Source: Nitrospira sp. LK70
GTDB taxonomy: Bacteria > Nitrospirota > Nitrospiria > Nitrospirales > Nitrospiraceae
NCBI GenBank assembly: GCA_011090425.1
Contig: PHGD01000015.1
Span: forward strand, 1-58,447
DNA: 58,447 nt
Direction of reading: 5' to 3'
Positions 23,782 to 33,053 of this stretch are shown piece after piece. The notes beneath the pieces are model-generated. The model was not told the DNA's origin. It did not search any database and was given only the letters and a program-made list of their open reading frames with translations. The position numbers were made by a program, and so were the translations under genes. Every line of letters begins with the position of its first letter. The first letter of the stretch is position 1.

Positions 23782-25179
23782 TTAGGCGGCCAATCCTTCG
23801 AGGCAGGACCGAAGTTCCATGGCGAACTCGCCGGCGCGGCGATAGCGGTGGACCGGGTCCTTGTGCAACGCTCGGTCCAGGACTTCCTTTATCGCGGGAG
23901 GGAGATCTGGCCTGATCGCTCTTACGCTGAGATGCGGTGTGTGAGCGATGGCAAACAGCAGCGCCGAGACATTATCGGCAATAAAGGGTGGGCGACCGGT
24001 CAGGAGTTCGAACATCACGACGGCGAGCGAAAAAATATCTGATCGCCCATCCACCTTCTTCCCGGCGATCTGTTCGGGGGACATGTACATGGGAGTTCCC
24101 ATCACGATATTCGTCTGAGTTTTCGACGACGTCGCCATTTTGGCGATACCGAAGTCCATGATCTTCACGACCCTTTCGGTGGTCAGCATGATGTTCGCCG
24201 GTTTGATGTCGCGATGCACGACGCCTTGCTGATGAGCATAGTCCATCGCTTCTGCGACGGTCGCCAGGATCGAGATCACTTGTTCGAGCGTCAGGAGGTT
24301 CGGTTTCCGTGACCATTGCGTGAGCGTGGTGCCTTGGAGGAGTTCCATGGCGATATAGCCGAGGCCGTTTTCTTCTCCTGCGTCGAAAATCGTGACGATA
24401 TTGGCGTGAGACAATCGTCCGGTCGATTCGGCCTCCCGAAAGAACCGAGCCTTCACCTCCTGCAGTTTATCGCGGTCGTCGATCTCGTCGAGTCGCATGG
24501 TCTTGATCGCTACGAATCGTTGGATCGTCGGGTCCTTCCCAAGATACACCACTCCCATCGAGCCCCGTCCTAGCTCCTTTAAGACCTTGTACCGGCCGAG
24601 TGTACCGGGTGAACTATTCTCTGTGGTGGGGAGCTGCGCTGCGGTTTCGGACGCGCTGCTTTCTTGTGTTGGGTCGATTTCGTCGGCACCTTCGGCCGGC
24701 GCTGCAGATTCTTGACGTCGAGTCGATGGCGCAGGTCTCGCAAAGAAACGCTGAAGTGCATCGAGGTGCAGGAGCCATGTGGCGGTGATCCAGATCCCGA
24801 TCAGGGTCAATGACGCAGCGTAGACCTTGAAATACTGTGTGAGTCCGACAGGATCGAGAAGCAAAAGCCCGGCAACCCGGAGACCCTTATCCATCACGAT
24901 CACCATGAACAGGGCCGTAACCGGAAGGATCAGTTGGCGCAGAAACGAGAAACCTCGTCCGTTGTCCGGCATCTGTCGGAATGCGCGAAGCAAAAGCATG
25001 CAAAGAGCGACCAGTCCCACTCCTTCAACGATAAGGCGAAGGGATTGGAAACCTGTCAGACCGAACAACATGAGAGGAAACGACTGCGCAGCCGGCAGTT
25101 TGCTCAGTAGGGGACCGGCAAAGAGTGCAACCAGTGCGACAAGTACATATTGAACGGCCCAGCTCGACGCGTTGATCAT
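23782..25179 (-). CDS. Membrane Ser/Thr protein kinase with N-terminal transmembrane domain
   Basis: This 465-residue protein has four to five predicted membrane helices in the first 150 residues, a Gln/Ala/Ser-rich linker, then a complete Hanks-type kinase domain (residues about 195-460). The P-loop reads Gly-Arg-Gly-Ser-Met-Gly-Val-Val-Tyr and the catalytic Lys is in Val-Ala-Ile-Lys-Thr-Met. His-Arg-Asp-Ile-Lys-Pro-Ala-Asn, Asp-Phe-Gly-Ile-Ala-Lys and Met-Ser-Pro-Glu-Gln complete the active site. Most bacterial PknB-type kinases have the kinase domain first; here the membrane part is first, so the N-terminal bundle may sense a membrane signal. No phosphatase or substrate gene is adjacent. 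Confidence 0.93.
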   Translation of the reverse strand: MINASSWAVQYVLVALVALFAGPLLSKLPAAQSFPLMLFGLTGFQSLRLIVEGVGLVALCMLLLRAFRQMPDNGRGFSFLRQLILPVTALFMVIVMDKGLRVAGLLLLDPVGLTQYFKVYAASLTLIGIWITATWLLHLDALQRFFARPAPSTRRQESAAPAEGADEIDPTQESSASETAAQLPTTENSSPGTLGRYKVLKELGRGSMGVVYLGKDPTIQRFVAIKTMRLDEIDDRDKLQEVKARFFREAESTGRLSHANIVTIFDAGEENGLGYIAMELLQGTTLTQWSRKPNLLTLEQVISILATVAEAMDYAHQQGVVHRDIKPANIMLTTERVVKIMDFGIAKMATSSKTQTNIVMGTPMYMSPEQIAGKKVDGRSDIFSLAVVMFELLTGRPPFIADNVSALLFAIAHTPHLSVRAIRPDLPPAIKEVLDRALHKDPVHRYRRAGEFAMELRSCLEGLAA

Positions 25180-25266
25180 GGGTGCGAGATCTGAAGAAGA
25201 TAAGCAGAGTCTAGCGGATACCGAAGAGGAGTCAATGGATTGGGAGAAACATGCGGAGGATACTGT

Positions 25267-26115
25267 CTAAAGTCGTCCGGTAGCTTTCTTCATCTTGGGA
25301 AGCAGTGAGGGTGGAATGTGTAACGTGCCCTTACCGATACCGACTTCGATGTCGGGTTTCGTGAGACCATGAAAGTCGCTTCCACCGGTGACCAGTAGGC
25401 CGAGCTGTTGAGCCAGGTTGAGGTATTCTCGAGTCTGTCGCGCAGCATGTGTACTGTAGTAGACCTCGACACCGTCGAGCCCGTCGGCTTTGAGCTGTCG
25501 AACCAGATCAACCAGAGAACAATCTTCAAGCTTGACCCATGTCGGGTGGGCCAGAACGGCAAGTCCGCGAGCCGCTTTGATCCAGCTGATTGCTTCGGCG
25601 GGGCTTGGGAGCTCCCGAGGAATGTAGGCCGGTTTACCCTCGGCAAGGAAACGATCAAAGGCTTCTTTGGCGGAAGCGACGACGTGCTTATCCATTAAGA
25701 CACGGGCGATATGCGGTCTGCCGATCGAATCGGTGCCGGCGAGCGCGCGGACTTCGTCATACGTAATGTCGATCCCGAGGGTCTGTAATCGTTCGATGAT
25801 CCGAGGGTTTCGGCGATGGCGACTTTCTCGCAGGGTCGTCAAGCGCTCAAGCAAATCGAAGTCCTGCCAATCAAGAAAATATCCAAGAATGTGCAACTCG
25901 GAGTTGCCGGCAAACGAGCTGATTTCCACTCCTGGTATGATTTCGATACCACACTGTTGTCCCGCCGTAAAGGCTTCGGCCATACCCGTCGTGATGTCGT
26001 GATCGGTGATCGCCAAGGCCGTCACCCCCGCGCGGTGTGCCATGGTCACCACCTCAGTCGGCGTGCAACTTCCGTCGGAGTGAGTGGTATGCAGATGAAG
26101 GTCCAGACGGCTCAT
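25267..26115 (-). CDS. PHP-domain phosphoesterase
   Basis: This 282-residue protein starts at ATG 26115, which overlaps the stop of the upstream gene (ATGA). It has the PHP metal-binding pattern: Asp-Leu-His-Leu-His-Thr-Thr-His-Ser-Asp-Gly-Ser, Ile-Thr-Asp-His-Asp-Ile, Gly-Val-Glu-Ile-Ser, Val-Leu-Ala-His-Pro and Gly-Gly-Ser-Asp-Phe-His-Gly. Members hydrolyse phosphate esters such as 3',5'-nucleoside bisphosphates (RNase AM/TrpH type); Leu-Gly-Tyr-Phe-Leu-Asp and the insertion domain fit that group. The exact substrate is not resolved. Confidence 0.88.
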   Translation of the reverse strand: MSRLDLHLHTTHSDGSCTPTEVVTMAHRAGVTALAITDHDITTGMAEAFTAGQQCGIEIIPGVEISSFAGNSELHILGYFLDWQDFDLLERLTTLRESRHRRNPRIIERLQTLGIDITYDEVRALAGTDSIGRPHIARVLMDKHVVASAKEAFDRFLAEGKPAYIPRELPSPAEAISWIKAARGLAVLAHPTWVKLEDCSLVDLVRQLKADGLDGVEVYYSTHAARQTREYLNLAQQLGLLVTGGSDFHGLTKPDIEVGIGKGTLHIPPSLLPKMKKATGRL

Positions 26116-27053
26116 ATCGATGGTCCTGGAACCAAGGGTTTCTGTGCTGCCAGTTGGGCCGTGTAGACGCACTCCAAGCCGCTCGTTCCTTCGTGGAGCC
26201 CTTCGTCATAATGGAGAATGCGGAGGCCGGGTACGAGGCTTAAGAGTTCACAGGGTGCAAGGCAAAACTCTTGACGCTTTGGATGTCGGCGCCGGACGTG
26301 GTTCTCGACGGTGAAGGTTTCACACAGCAAGACACCGCCTGGCTTCAACGCGTCGATGAGATAGGGGAGGAGCGGCCGGTTCAGGTAAAAGAAGATGAGA
26401 ATGGCCTCGTACGTTTCATGTCCGAGCTTCGGTTCCTGTGGCGGCGACTGTTCCAAATCAAGCACTCGCGAGCTGATACCGGAGAGCTGTCGTGTTCGGG
26501 CGACGGCAGAAAGTTGTGTGAGGGCCAGCTCATCGCGATCGACGGCTTCGACCTGGTAGCCCAGAGAGGCCAGGAACAGCGCGTGACGTCCGCTGCCGGA
26601 GGCCACGTCGAGGACCTTCCCCTTGGGAAGCCGATGAAGCTGTTGGATGAGAAACTGGGCCGGTGGTGGATCAGCGTGGACGACCTGCTGCGCGAGCCTT
26701 GTGCGCTCGATGCAGATCCCGACGGAGCGGGTTACGAAGGCAATCGGGGGATGCAACTTCCGCAGCCATAGTTTGATGCGATTGATCGGGAATTCATCGA
26801 ACAGGGCGGCCAGGAGTCGTTCCCCCAGGGTTTCCAGCAGTTGAGACTCTCGAACGGTTCCAATGTCGACGACACGCTGAGTCACTTTCGCATAGTCGAT
26901 CGTGCGAACAAGATCGTCGGACAACCCTGCCGTCTCCAGGCGACAGTCCAATTCCAAATCGACGGCAAGGGGTTGGGGGCGAGCGCGCTCCTCGGGCGTC
27001 ACGCCGCAACGGCCGCGGAACTCCAATTGTTCGATCACGATCTGTCCACCCAT
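26112..27053 (-). CDS. Dihydroneopterin aldolase (FolB) fused to a SAM-dependent methyltransferase
   Basis: This 313-residue protein has two domains. Residues 1-118 are FolB-like: Gln-Leu-Glu-Phe-Arg-Gly-Arg-Cys-Gly-Val-Thr-Pro-Glu-Glu, Asp-Tyr-Ala-Lys-Val, Leu-Leu-Glu-Thr-Leu-Gly-Glu-Arg-Leu and Leu-Arg-Lys-Leu-His-Pro-Pro. This is the tunnelling fold with the conserved Glu and Lys that cleaves dihydroneopterin in folate synthesis. Residues about 130-310 are a class I methyltransferase resembling the TehB group: Val-Leu-Asp-Val-Ala-Ser-Gly-Ser-Gly-Arg-His-Ala, then Val-Asp-Arg-Asp and Leu-Lys-Pro-Gly-Gly-Val. The frame is continuous across the junction. The methyl acceptor is unknown. Confidence 0.85.
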   Translation of the reverse strand: MGGQIVIEQLEFRGRCGVTPEERARPQPLAVDLELDCRLETAGLSDDLVRTIDYAKVTQRVVDIGTVRESQLLETLGERLLAALFDEFPINRIKLWLRKLHPPIAFVTRSVGICIERTRLAQQVVHADPPPAQFLIQQLHRLPKGKVLDVASGSGRHALFLASLGYQVEAVDRDELALTQLSAVARTRQLSGISSRVLDLEQSPPQEPKLGHETYEAILIFFYLNRPLLPYLIDALKPGGVLLCETFTVENHVRRRHPKRQEFCLAPCELLSLVPGLRILHYDEGLHEGTSGLECVYTAQLAAQKPLVPGPSI

Positions 27054-27137
27054 TGAAGCATTGTCGAGGATCGGATTTCAGGCTGTCAAGCTAGGAAGGA
27101 AGATGGGCTGGGGGTGACAGACGCGTCGGTTACGAGG

Positions 27138-28694
27138 CTAGACGAAGTAACGGATGGTGTCGAATTTGTGCTCCGTATTGTCGATCAGGCGTATGATGCT
27201 GTGACGGTACTCGCCGACCTCGTCTTTCTCGGTCAGGTCCAGCTCAGGGCCGTGATCGACGGGAGTACCCTGCGCATCGGTGATGACTTTGACGAGCGGC
27301 CGCTCGCTCTCGGCCTTGTCGGTGGCAGGCTTGAGCACGACGGCAAATTCGTCGGAGTCGAGGACCACCAGGCTTCCGATCGGGATGATCCCCACGCAAT
27401 TGACGAAGAGTTTGAGCAAGGTCGCGTCAAAACTTCTGCCGGATTTCGCGAGCATCATGTTGAGCACTTTCGAGGGCGACATCGGTTCCCGGCGGTAGAC
27501 GCGGGAAGACGTCATGGCATCGTAACAATCGGCGATCGTGAGAATGCGCCCCGTTACGGAAAGTGTCCATGGTGTTTTTAATTTGGGATAACCTGAATGG
27601 TCCGAGTTCATGTGGTGCTCAAAGGAGGCTGCGGCCATGCGCGATGGAAGGTTGGTAATACCGCGTAACTGTGTGAGACTCAAAACTCCTTCCGTGGGGT
27701 GATTGCGCATTCTCGTCCAATCGTCTTCGGTAAACTCACCCGGTTTATTCAGGACTTCAAGGGGAATGGTCGATTTTCCCATGTCGTGAAACAGGGCGGC
27801 CAATCCGAGATCGGCCAGCTCGACCTTCGGATAACCGGCTTTGTTTGCGAGCGCGATGGAGAGTAGTGAGACGTTGACGGAGTGATTATGCGTATATTGA
27901 TCGTGACAGCGAAGCGTGGTGAGGCCCAGCATGATCGGTTCGTCCTGCACCATCAAGTCGACGATATTTTGAATGGCACGTTTAGCTTGCTTAAAGTTCA
28001 GCGCCTTGCCGTCGCGAGACGATTGAGTCAAAGTGCCCACCGCATCGCCCGCTTTCCCGTACGCAGCTTTCGAGCGTGCTTTCTGCCGAGTCTTCGAATT
28101 CCCCTCGTCGGGAAGATCCTCTTTCAGGTTGAGGAATCGAGGGTCTTTCAGTTCGATGCCGGCTACGGCTAGGTTCGTCAATTCCTGTCGGAAATCTGCA
28201 ATCGTCTTCGTTGCTGGGTCAAGACTGACGAAGAGGTTGGCGAACTCGCGAAGGTCCTTGGAAGCAACCGATGAGGAAAAGGTCAAACCGCCGATCCCCC
28301 ACTTTTTCAAGGCGTCAAGGATGCTTGAGACGACCAGCATTTGTTGCGCCGTCACTTTCAGATGGTTGTCGCCGAGGAAGAGGAAATCATCCTGCACCCA
28401 CAAGGTGACCGGTTGGTCGTGGGCAAGGGTTTCGATGAGGGTCAACATCGTTTCGACGGGTTTGTCGAGAGCAGCGTTGGCCCGGCCATGGATCCTCGAC
28501 GTCTTAATCAGCGTATTCAACTGTGTGATGAGCTGAAAGCCCAGCATCACCAACTGTTGATCGAGGATATCTCCGGCTTCTGATCCTTGACCGATCTTCC
28601 GCGAGAGGGACTTTTCGTGTGTCAGGATCGGTTGCGTATGGTCTTCGCCGAGCGGGTATCGCGGAGACTTTATCTGGCGTTCCTTCACGATCAC
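27138..28694 (-). CDS. HD-GYP domain protein (cyclic-di-GMP phosphodiesterase type)
   Basis: This protein of about 518 residues starts at GTG 28694 after GGAAGG; the longer open frame to 28952 only shadows the upstream gene. The N-terminal half is helical with no named domain. From about residue 245 it has the HD-GYP fold: His-Asn-His-Ser-Val-Asn-Val, Phe-His-Asp-Met-Gly-Lys, Glu-His-His-Met, then His-Ser-Gly-Tyr-Pro in place of the usual His-x-Gly-Tyr-Pro, and Ile-Ala-Asp-Cys-Tyr-Asp-Ala-Met. These are the metal ligands and the c-di-GMP-binding loop. It is followed by no obvious target gene. It sits 5 bases after the HEAT-repeat gene, so the two are probably one operon. Confidence 0.87.
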   Translation of the reverse strand: MIVKERQIKSPRYPLGEDHTQPILTHEKSLSRKIGQGSEAGDILDQQLVMLGFQLITQLNTLIKTSRIHGRANAALDKPVETMLTLIETLAHDQPVTLWVQDDFLFLGDNHLKVTAQQMLVVSSILDALKKWGIGGLTFSSSVASKDLREFANLFVSLDPATKTIADFRQELTNLAVAGIELKDPRFLNLKEDLPDEGNSKTRQKARSKAAYGKAGDAVGTLTQSSRDGKALNFKQAKRAIQNIVDLMVQDEPIMLGLTTLRCHDQYTHNHSVNVSLLSIALANKAGYPKVELADLGLAALFHDMGKSTIPLEVLNKPGEFTEDDWTRMRNHPTEGVLSLTQLRGITNLPSRMAAASFEHHMNSDHSGYPKLKTPWTLSVTGRILTIADCYDAMTSSRVYRREPMSPSKVLNMMLAKSGRSFDATLLKLFVNCVGIIPIGSLVVLDSDEFAVVLKPATDKAESERPLVKVITDAQGTPVDHGPELDLTEKDEVGEYRHSIIRLIDNTEHKFDTIRYFV

Positions 28695-28699
28695 CCTTC

Positions 28700-30499
28700 C
28701 TACTGTGGTGCGCCGGTGGACGGGATGCCGCGTTGTAGCCGTTGAGCCTGTGACAAGGCCGCGGCGCAAGCCTGACGGACCGCGGCGCTTCCTTTTTTGA
28801 CTCCGAGTGAGAGAGCCTCGATCGCGGCAGGAGTGGCGAGCTTCCCGAGTGTTTCTGCTCCGAGGACCGCCAACTCTTCCTTTTTTCTCCGATTCATCCA
28901 GGCCCATTCGGTCATCAGACCTTGCCAATAGGGAACTGCTTCGTCGCCGCATGTGGCGCGGACAGCCTGAAAGATCGCTCGGCGTTCACTGATGGGGCGA
29001 TCCATGAACCCTTCTTCCGACAGAAGAGGAGACCAAAGGGAGAAGGGAACGGTGTACTGGCCGGACATGAGCAGCTTGAGCGACGCAAAGCGGACCCCTT
29101 CGTCTTCATCGGTCGAGAGGGAGACGAGTTTCGTGCCATTGCCGTTGGGTCGGAACAAGCCGAGAGCACGGACCACTTCGCGACGAACTTGCGCGTCGGG
29201 ATACCGGATCAATTTTTCAACCGGATCGGCGAACTTGGGGTTATTCCACTTGATGAGGATCGAAAGCAGATTGCGAACATACCCAGGCTTGCGATCCGAT
29301 AATCCGCGTAACAACGGATCCGGGTGATCCGTCGCCGAGACCGCGAGGGCCTCCGACACAATGGCTTGGTGGACCGGCGATGTGACGTTCGCGAGAAGCG
29401 AACAGAGCGAAGGGACCGCATCCGCTTTCATCAGCAGCAGGATGGTGGACAGTCCTTTCACGTCGGCGTTGGGGCTCCGGTTTAGATAGGTCTCGATCAT
29501 CTTCACCCGTTCAGAGCGGCCGAGTCCATTGAGGAGCGAGGCCAACTGTTGCTTGTGTTCCTCGTCCAGATCAGGCCGTACGGCATCCGTTTCGTGGAGG
29601 AGGCTCAAGACATTCTCCAGCACCGTCCATTTGCCTTCGCGAAGAAGGGAGTCCACGACGTTGCTCCACAGATTGAAGAGTTTCGTCAGCAGCGCCGGAG
29701 ACTGCTCTGATGCGAGGATCGCGGTCAGCATGTCCAGGATGTACATGAGACTATCCTGTTTTCGCTCTGCCTCGATTTCTTGCGCCAGGACGGCAAGCTC
29801 TTCTTCCGTGACCTCATAGCCCGCAAGTCCGGACTGGAAACGGTTCTTGGCGTTCCCGGAACCTCCGTCCTCGGAATCGGTTCCCGCTCCGCTGCGCTTT
29901 TTGCGTTCTCGTTCCCGATCCAGCAATTCTCTGAGCGTCGAATCCGACGAACTCATGGTTCCGTCGAGGCGGATGAAGGCGTTGTTACCTGTCGAAAAGT
30001 TTGAGAGTTCCTCTGCCGTCACGAGCGTGATCGTCGAGAGGTTCCGAGACCACAGGCGGGTGACGATATCATCGTCGTCCTCGTTCGAGTCGACGTCGCT
30101 CCATAAGGAGGTGAGGAAAAGCGACAGATCCTCCTGTGTGAGACCCTGGTGTAGGACCAGTTCTCGGATGCCGTCGGCGTAGAGCTTGAAAGCGATGCTC
30201 TCGCTTCCTCCATCCTTTTCCGCTTGGTACACGACGTAGTCCTTGCACATCAATTCAGACCGTTGAACGAGAAAAGCCAATTTCGAATGAGCCTCGAGGT
30301 GGTGGGTCAATTCTTCGAACAGCTGCTGCGTGAATTTCTGGGCAACGGGATTTGTGGATCCGTATGTCCGGTTCGATTTGGCCGTCTTATCCAGCAGTTT
30401 GAGGACACGTTTGACGGAGACAATTTCCGGGTCTTCAGCGGCGCGAGCGGCGACGGCGGCGGCCATCATTTCTTGAGCCGTTTTGAGGTCCGTCGTCAT
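28700..30499 (-). CDS. HEAT-repeat-like helical protein
   Basis: This 599-residue protein is almost entirely helical. From about residue 330 it shows tandem helix pairs of HEAT type: Asp-Pro-Val-Glu-Lys-Leu-Ile-Arg-Tyr-Pro-Asp-Ala-Gln-Val-Arg-Arg-Glu and Asp-Glu-Asp-Glu-Gly-Val-Arg-Phe-Ala-Ser-Leu-Lys-Leu-Leu. The end reads Gly-Lys-Leu-Ala-Thr-Pro-Ala-Ala-Ile-Glu-Ala-Leu-Ser-Leu-Gly. An acidic cluster (Asp-Ser-Asn-Glu-Asp-Asp-Asp-Asp) lies near residue 140. The first 150 residues resemble the N-terminal domain of the downstream HD-GYP protein (search for Thr-Leu-Ile-Lys-Thr-like helices). A scaffold working with the HD-GYP protein is inferred. Confidence 0.78.
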   Translation of the reverse strand: MTTDLKTAQEMMAAAVAARAAEDPEIVSVKRVLKLLDKTAKSNRTYGSTNPVAQKFTQQLFEELTHHLEAHSKLAFLVQRSELMCKDYVVYQAEKDGGSESIAFKLYADGIRELVLHQGLTQEDLSLFLTSLWSDVDSNEDDDDIVTRLWSRNLSTITLVTAEELSNFSTGNNAFIRLDGTMSSSDSTLRELLDRERERKKRSGAGTDSEDGGSGNAKNRFQSGLAGYEVTEEELAVLAQEIEAERKQDSLMYILDMLTAILASEQSPALLTKLFNLWSNVVDSLLREGKWTVLENVLSLLHETDAVRPDLDEEHKQQLASLLNGLGRSERVKMIETYLNRSPNADVKGLSTILLLMKADAVPSLCSLLANVTSPVHQAIVSEALAVSATDHPDPLLRGLSDRKPGYVRNLLSILIKWNNPKFADPVEKLIRYPDAQVRREVVRALGLFRPNGNGTKLVSLSTDEDEGVRFASLKLLMSGQYTVPFSLWSPLLSEEGFMDRPISERRAIFQAVRATCGDEAVPYWQGLMTEWAWMNRRKKEELAVLGAETLGKLATPAAIEALSLGVKKGSAAVRQACAAALSQAQRLQRGIPSTGAPQ

Positions 30500-30633
30500 A
30501 CGTAAGATCTACCGGCAGCTCACCGCTTCGTCAAGAAAATCACGGTTCCTTACCGTCGTTTTACTCTCGGTACGCCGTTGATCCAGCGGCTTGTTTGTCC
30601 CGGCAGGCATCGGTAGAATCGAGCCGCAGTCAT

Positions 30634-31272
30634 ATGAGTAGCACTACGCTCATCATCTGTTTCGGCGACAGCCTGACGGCGGGATTCCAGTCGCCGACCA
30701 GGGACAATCCGACCGGACGGGAGACTCCATACGGGCAGTTTCTGCAAGCTTTGTTAGGCCCTGCGGGGGACGTTCGCATCTCCGGGATCTGCGGTGAGTT
30801 GACCGGTGAAATGGTCATGCGATACCGGCGTGATGTGCTCGATCATCAGCCGGGCTATGTTCCGATCCTCGGGGGGACCAACGATCTGGGGTGGAACGCG
30901 GCACCCTCAGAAATCATGCGTAATCTGGCCACGATGTACGAGCAAACGCTTGCGATAGGAAGCCTGCCGATTCCAGTGACGGTTCCTTCGATACGAGTAG
31001 AGGATGGTCCAGGCAGCGCGGCAAGCCAAGTGTGGATCTCCGAGCATCTAGACCGCCGAAGCAGATTGAACGGGCTTATCCGAGAGTACGCCGGCTCCAG
31101 AGGACTTACCTGGGTCGATCTTTTCGAAGCCACCGCGGATCCGGAGAGCGGCCAGTTGGCGGAGACGTACTCGAACGACGGGATTCACCTCACCACCGCT
31201 GGGTATCGGCTATTTGCCGAGCAGGTCGCGCACATCCTGAAGCCGCTGTTGGGGCAAAACACGCGACCATGA
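30634..31272 (+). CDS. GDSL-type (SGNH) esterase/lipase
   Basis: This 212-residue protein has the SGNH blocks in order: Gly-Asp-Ser-Leu-Thr-Ala-Gly (catalytic Ser), the Gly block (Ser-Gly-Ile-Cys-Gly-Glu), Gly-Gly-Thr-Asn-Asp-Leu, and Asp-Gly-Ile-His-Leu-Thr (Asp and His). ATG 30634 is used; an in-frame TTG at 30595 is also possible. No signal peptide is seen. Its stop overlaps the thioredoxin start (ATGA). Substrates of such enzymes include short acyl esters, lysophospholipids and acetyl groups. Confidence 0.9.
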   Translation: MSSTTLIICFGDSLTAGFQSPTRDNPTGRETPYGQFLQALLGPAGDVRISGICGELTGEMVMRYRRDVLDHQPGYVPILGGTNDLGWNAAPSEIMRNLATMYEQTLAIGSLPIPVTVPSIRVEDGPGSAASQVWISEHLDRRSRLNGLIREYAGSRGLTWVDLFEATADPESGQLAETYSNDGIHLTTAGYRLFAEQVAHILKPLLGQNTRP

Positions 31273-31601
31273 GTTCCCGTCTCCAAGCCGTCACCGACCG
31301 GGAGTTCGATGAGGTGGTTTCGGTAAGCACCGTCCCTGTGCTGGTGGAATTTTGGAAACCAGGCTGCGATCATTGCCGAGCCCTCATGGCGGAGCTCGAA
31401 GGCTTGCAAGTCGATATGGGATCGAGCCTTCTCATTCTTACGATGAATGTGGATGAAAATTTTCAAATCCCCGCCGAATTGGAGATCTCGTCTCTTCCCG
31501 CACTGGCGCTCTATCGCAACGGTGAATTTGTGAAATTTATCGGAGGGCTGGGGAAGAGGGAGGAGATTATGGAAAAAATTAACCAAAGGCCGAACGGGTG
31601 A
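31269..31601 (+). CDS. Thioredoxin-like protein with a CDHC active site
   Basis: This 110-residue thioredoxin fold carries Val-Glu-Phe-Trp-Lys-Pro-Gly-Cys-Asp-His-Cys-Arg, a Cys-x2-Cys site with Asp-His between the cysteines instead of Gly-Pro. The cis-Pro region is Ile-Ser-Ser-Leu-Pro-Ala-Leu. Acidic/His residues between the cysteines usually raise the redox potential, so it may act more as an oxidant, isomerase or a dedicated reductant than as general thioredoxin. It is translationally coupled to the GDSL esterase gene. Confidence 0.88.
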   Translation: MSSRLQAVTDREFDEVVSVSTVPVLVEFWKPGCDHCRALMAELEGLQVDMGSSLLILTMNVDENFQIPAELEISSLPALALYRNGEFVKFIGGLGKREEIMEKINQRPNG

Positions 31602-32014
31602 TGTATTTGACCCGAGCTTGAGCTTCAGATTCCCACCATCGTCATGCATTTGTAATGTTAGCGATTTACATTGACAGTTGTTCTGGTCCAGCAGATCACC
31701 AGAGCATAGGATTCTGGATCTGATCGATACACTATAGAATCTTTTTAGCTACACCCCTAGCGCATTCTGAATGAGCCTCCATAGCGTCCATTCCAAAATG
31801 CACAAAGAATATGTGCAACACGTACCCAGCTATTTTGTGGCACATATTTTGTGTATGCGACATGTTGTACCTGAGTAAAACCACCAGATATTGGATTGAC
31901 TAGTAGTTTATCTTAGGCTATATGGACCCGCGTAATCGGATGAGCGAAGAATCATAGCTTCCCAACAGTACCGGCCAAAGGAATGATGCCACTAGGAAAT
32001 CTGTTTGAAAGTAA
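31602..32014. other. Intergenic region with a 9-base inverted repeat
   Basis: These 413 AT-richer bases hold no credible gene. AATATGTGC (31808-31816) and GCACATATT (31840-31848) are perfect complements with a 23-base loop, forming a possible hairpin or a double binding site upstream of the protease pseudogene promoter. A GTGCAACACGT-like stretch nearby adds partial symmetry. Confidence 0.4.
31896..31924 (+). promoter_or_regulatory. Promoter of the split protease gene
   Basis: TTGACT (31896-31901) and TATATG (31919-31924) are separated by 17 bases, giving a start near 31931 and an 80-base leader before ATG 32015. This is a good match at -35 and a moderate one at -10. Confidence 0.45.
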
Positions 32015-32104
32015 ATGTGCGAAAAGGTTGGTCCGGAAGAGCTGCTACAGAGGCACTTGTTCCCGACGGAGGTTTCGACAACAGGCATGGTGTTTTTGGA
32101 TTTA

Positions 32105-33053
32105 GAGCTTATCCGTAAATAACATGATACACTGCGTGCCCATCTCGACTCGTCCGCATAGGGAGGTTAGCGATGGCGACACGCACGACGAAGCAGCGGG
32201 TGCCAGCATGGGCTGTGTCGGACGCCTTGTGGCAGCGGGTCGCACCCTTGATTCCACCGCGCCAGCGGGTACCGACCAAACGGTAGGTTCGCCAACCCGG
32301 CGGGGGCCGCAAACCCAAAGACGCGCGCCTCGTGTTCGAGGCCATCGTGTACGTCTTACGCACGGGGTGTCAGTGGAAGGCCCTGCCCGCCGAACGCTTC
32401 GGAAGCGCGAGTGCGATTCACCAGCGCTATCTGGAGTGGCAGCAAGCCGGGGTATTCGAAGCCCTGTGGAAGACCGGGTTGGCGGGATATGACGACATGG
32501 AAGGCATCGCGTGGCGATGGCAGAGTATCGACGGGGCCATGCTGAAAGCGCCGCTGGCTCAGGACGCCGTCGGGCCGAACCCCACGGATCGGGGGAAAAA
32601 ATGGCAGCAAACGCCACCTGTTGGTGGACGGGCGTGGCGTCCCGCTGTCGATCATCGTGACCGGAGCCAACAGGCATGATGTCAGCCAGCTGGCTGCGGT
32701 CCTGGACAGCATGGTGGTTCAGCGGCCCACGCCGCCAGCGCGACGCAGCAAACACTTGTGTGCTGATGCGGGCTATACTGGTGAGGTGGCGCAGGGCATC
32801 ATGGAAGCACATGGCTACATTCCCCACGTCAAAGGACGCGGGCAGGAAGTCAACGAGAAGCGGCGGCATCCGACGAAGCGAGCCAGGCGATGGATTGTAG
32901 AGGTTGCCCATAGCTGGTTCACTCGCTTTCGCAAATTGCTCGTGCGGTATGAGAAACTCGCGCGCAGCTTCCTCGGCCTCACCCATCTGGCTGCGGCGAT
33001 CATCGCGTTCCGGAAAATCCATGTGACGACAAATATTATTCACGGATAAGCTC
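32105..33053 (+). mobile_element. IS5-family insertion sequence, 949 bases
   Basis: The ends are inverted repeats GAGCTTATCCGTAAATAA (32105-32122) and, on the other strand, GAGCTTATCCGTGAATAA (33053-33036), with one difference. Both sides carry TTA (32102-32104 and 33054-33056), the target duplication. End sequence, 3-base duplication and transposase type point to the IS427-like group of the IS5 family. The precise target site shows a single clean insertion into the protease gene. Confidence 0.9.
32173..33049 (+). pseudogene. IS5-family transposase, inactivated (in-frame stop plus frame change)
   Basis: ATG 32173 opens the transposase (Leu-Trp-Gln-Arg-Val-Ala-Pro-Leu-Ile-Pro-Pro), but an in-frame TAG at 32284 follows codon 37. 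The frame then carries Phe-Glu-Ala-Ile-Val-Tyr-Val-Leu-Arg-Thr-Gly-Cys-Gln-Trp and Ser-Ile-Asp-Gly-Ala-Met, and runs to 32595. At a GGGGGAAAAAA tract (32591-32601) the DDE second half (Asp-Gly-Arg-Gly-Val-Pro-Leu-Ser-Ile; Gly-Ala-Asn-Arg-His-Asp; Gly-Tyr) continues one base out of register to 33049. Family members of this group can frameshift here, but the register needed is +1 rather than the usual -1, and the TAG adds a second lesion. Confidence 0.8.
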
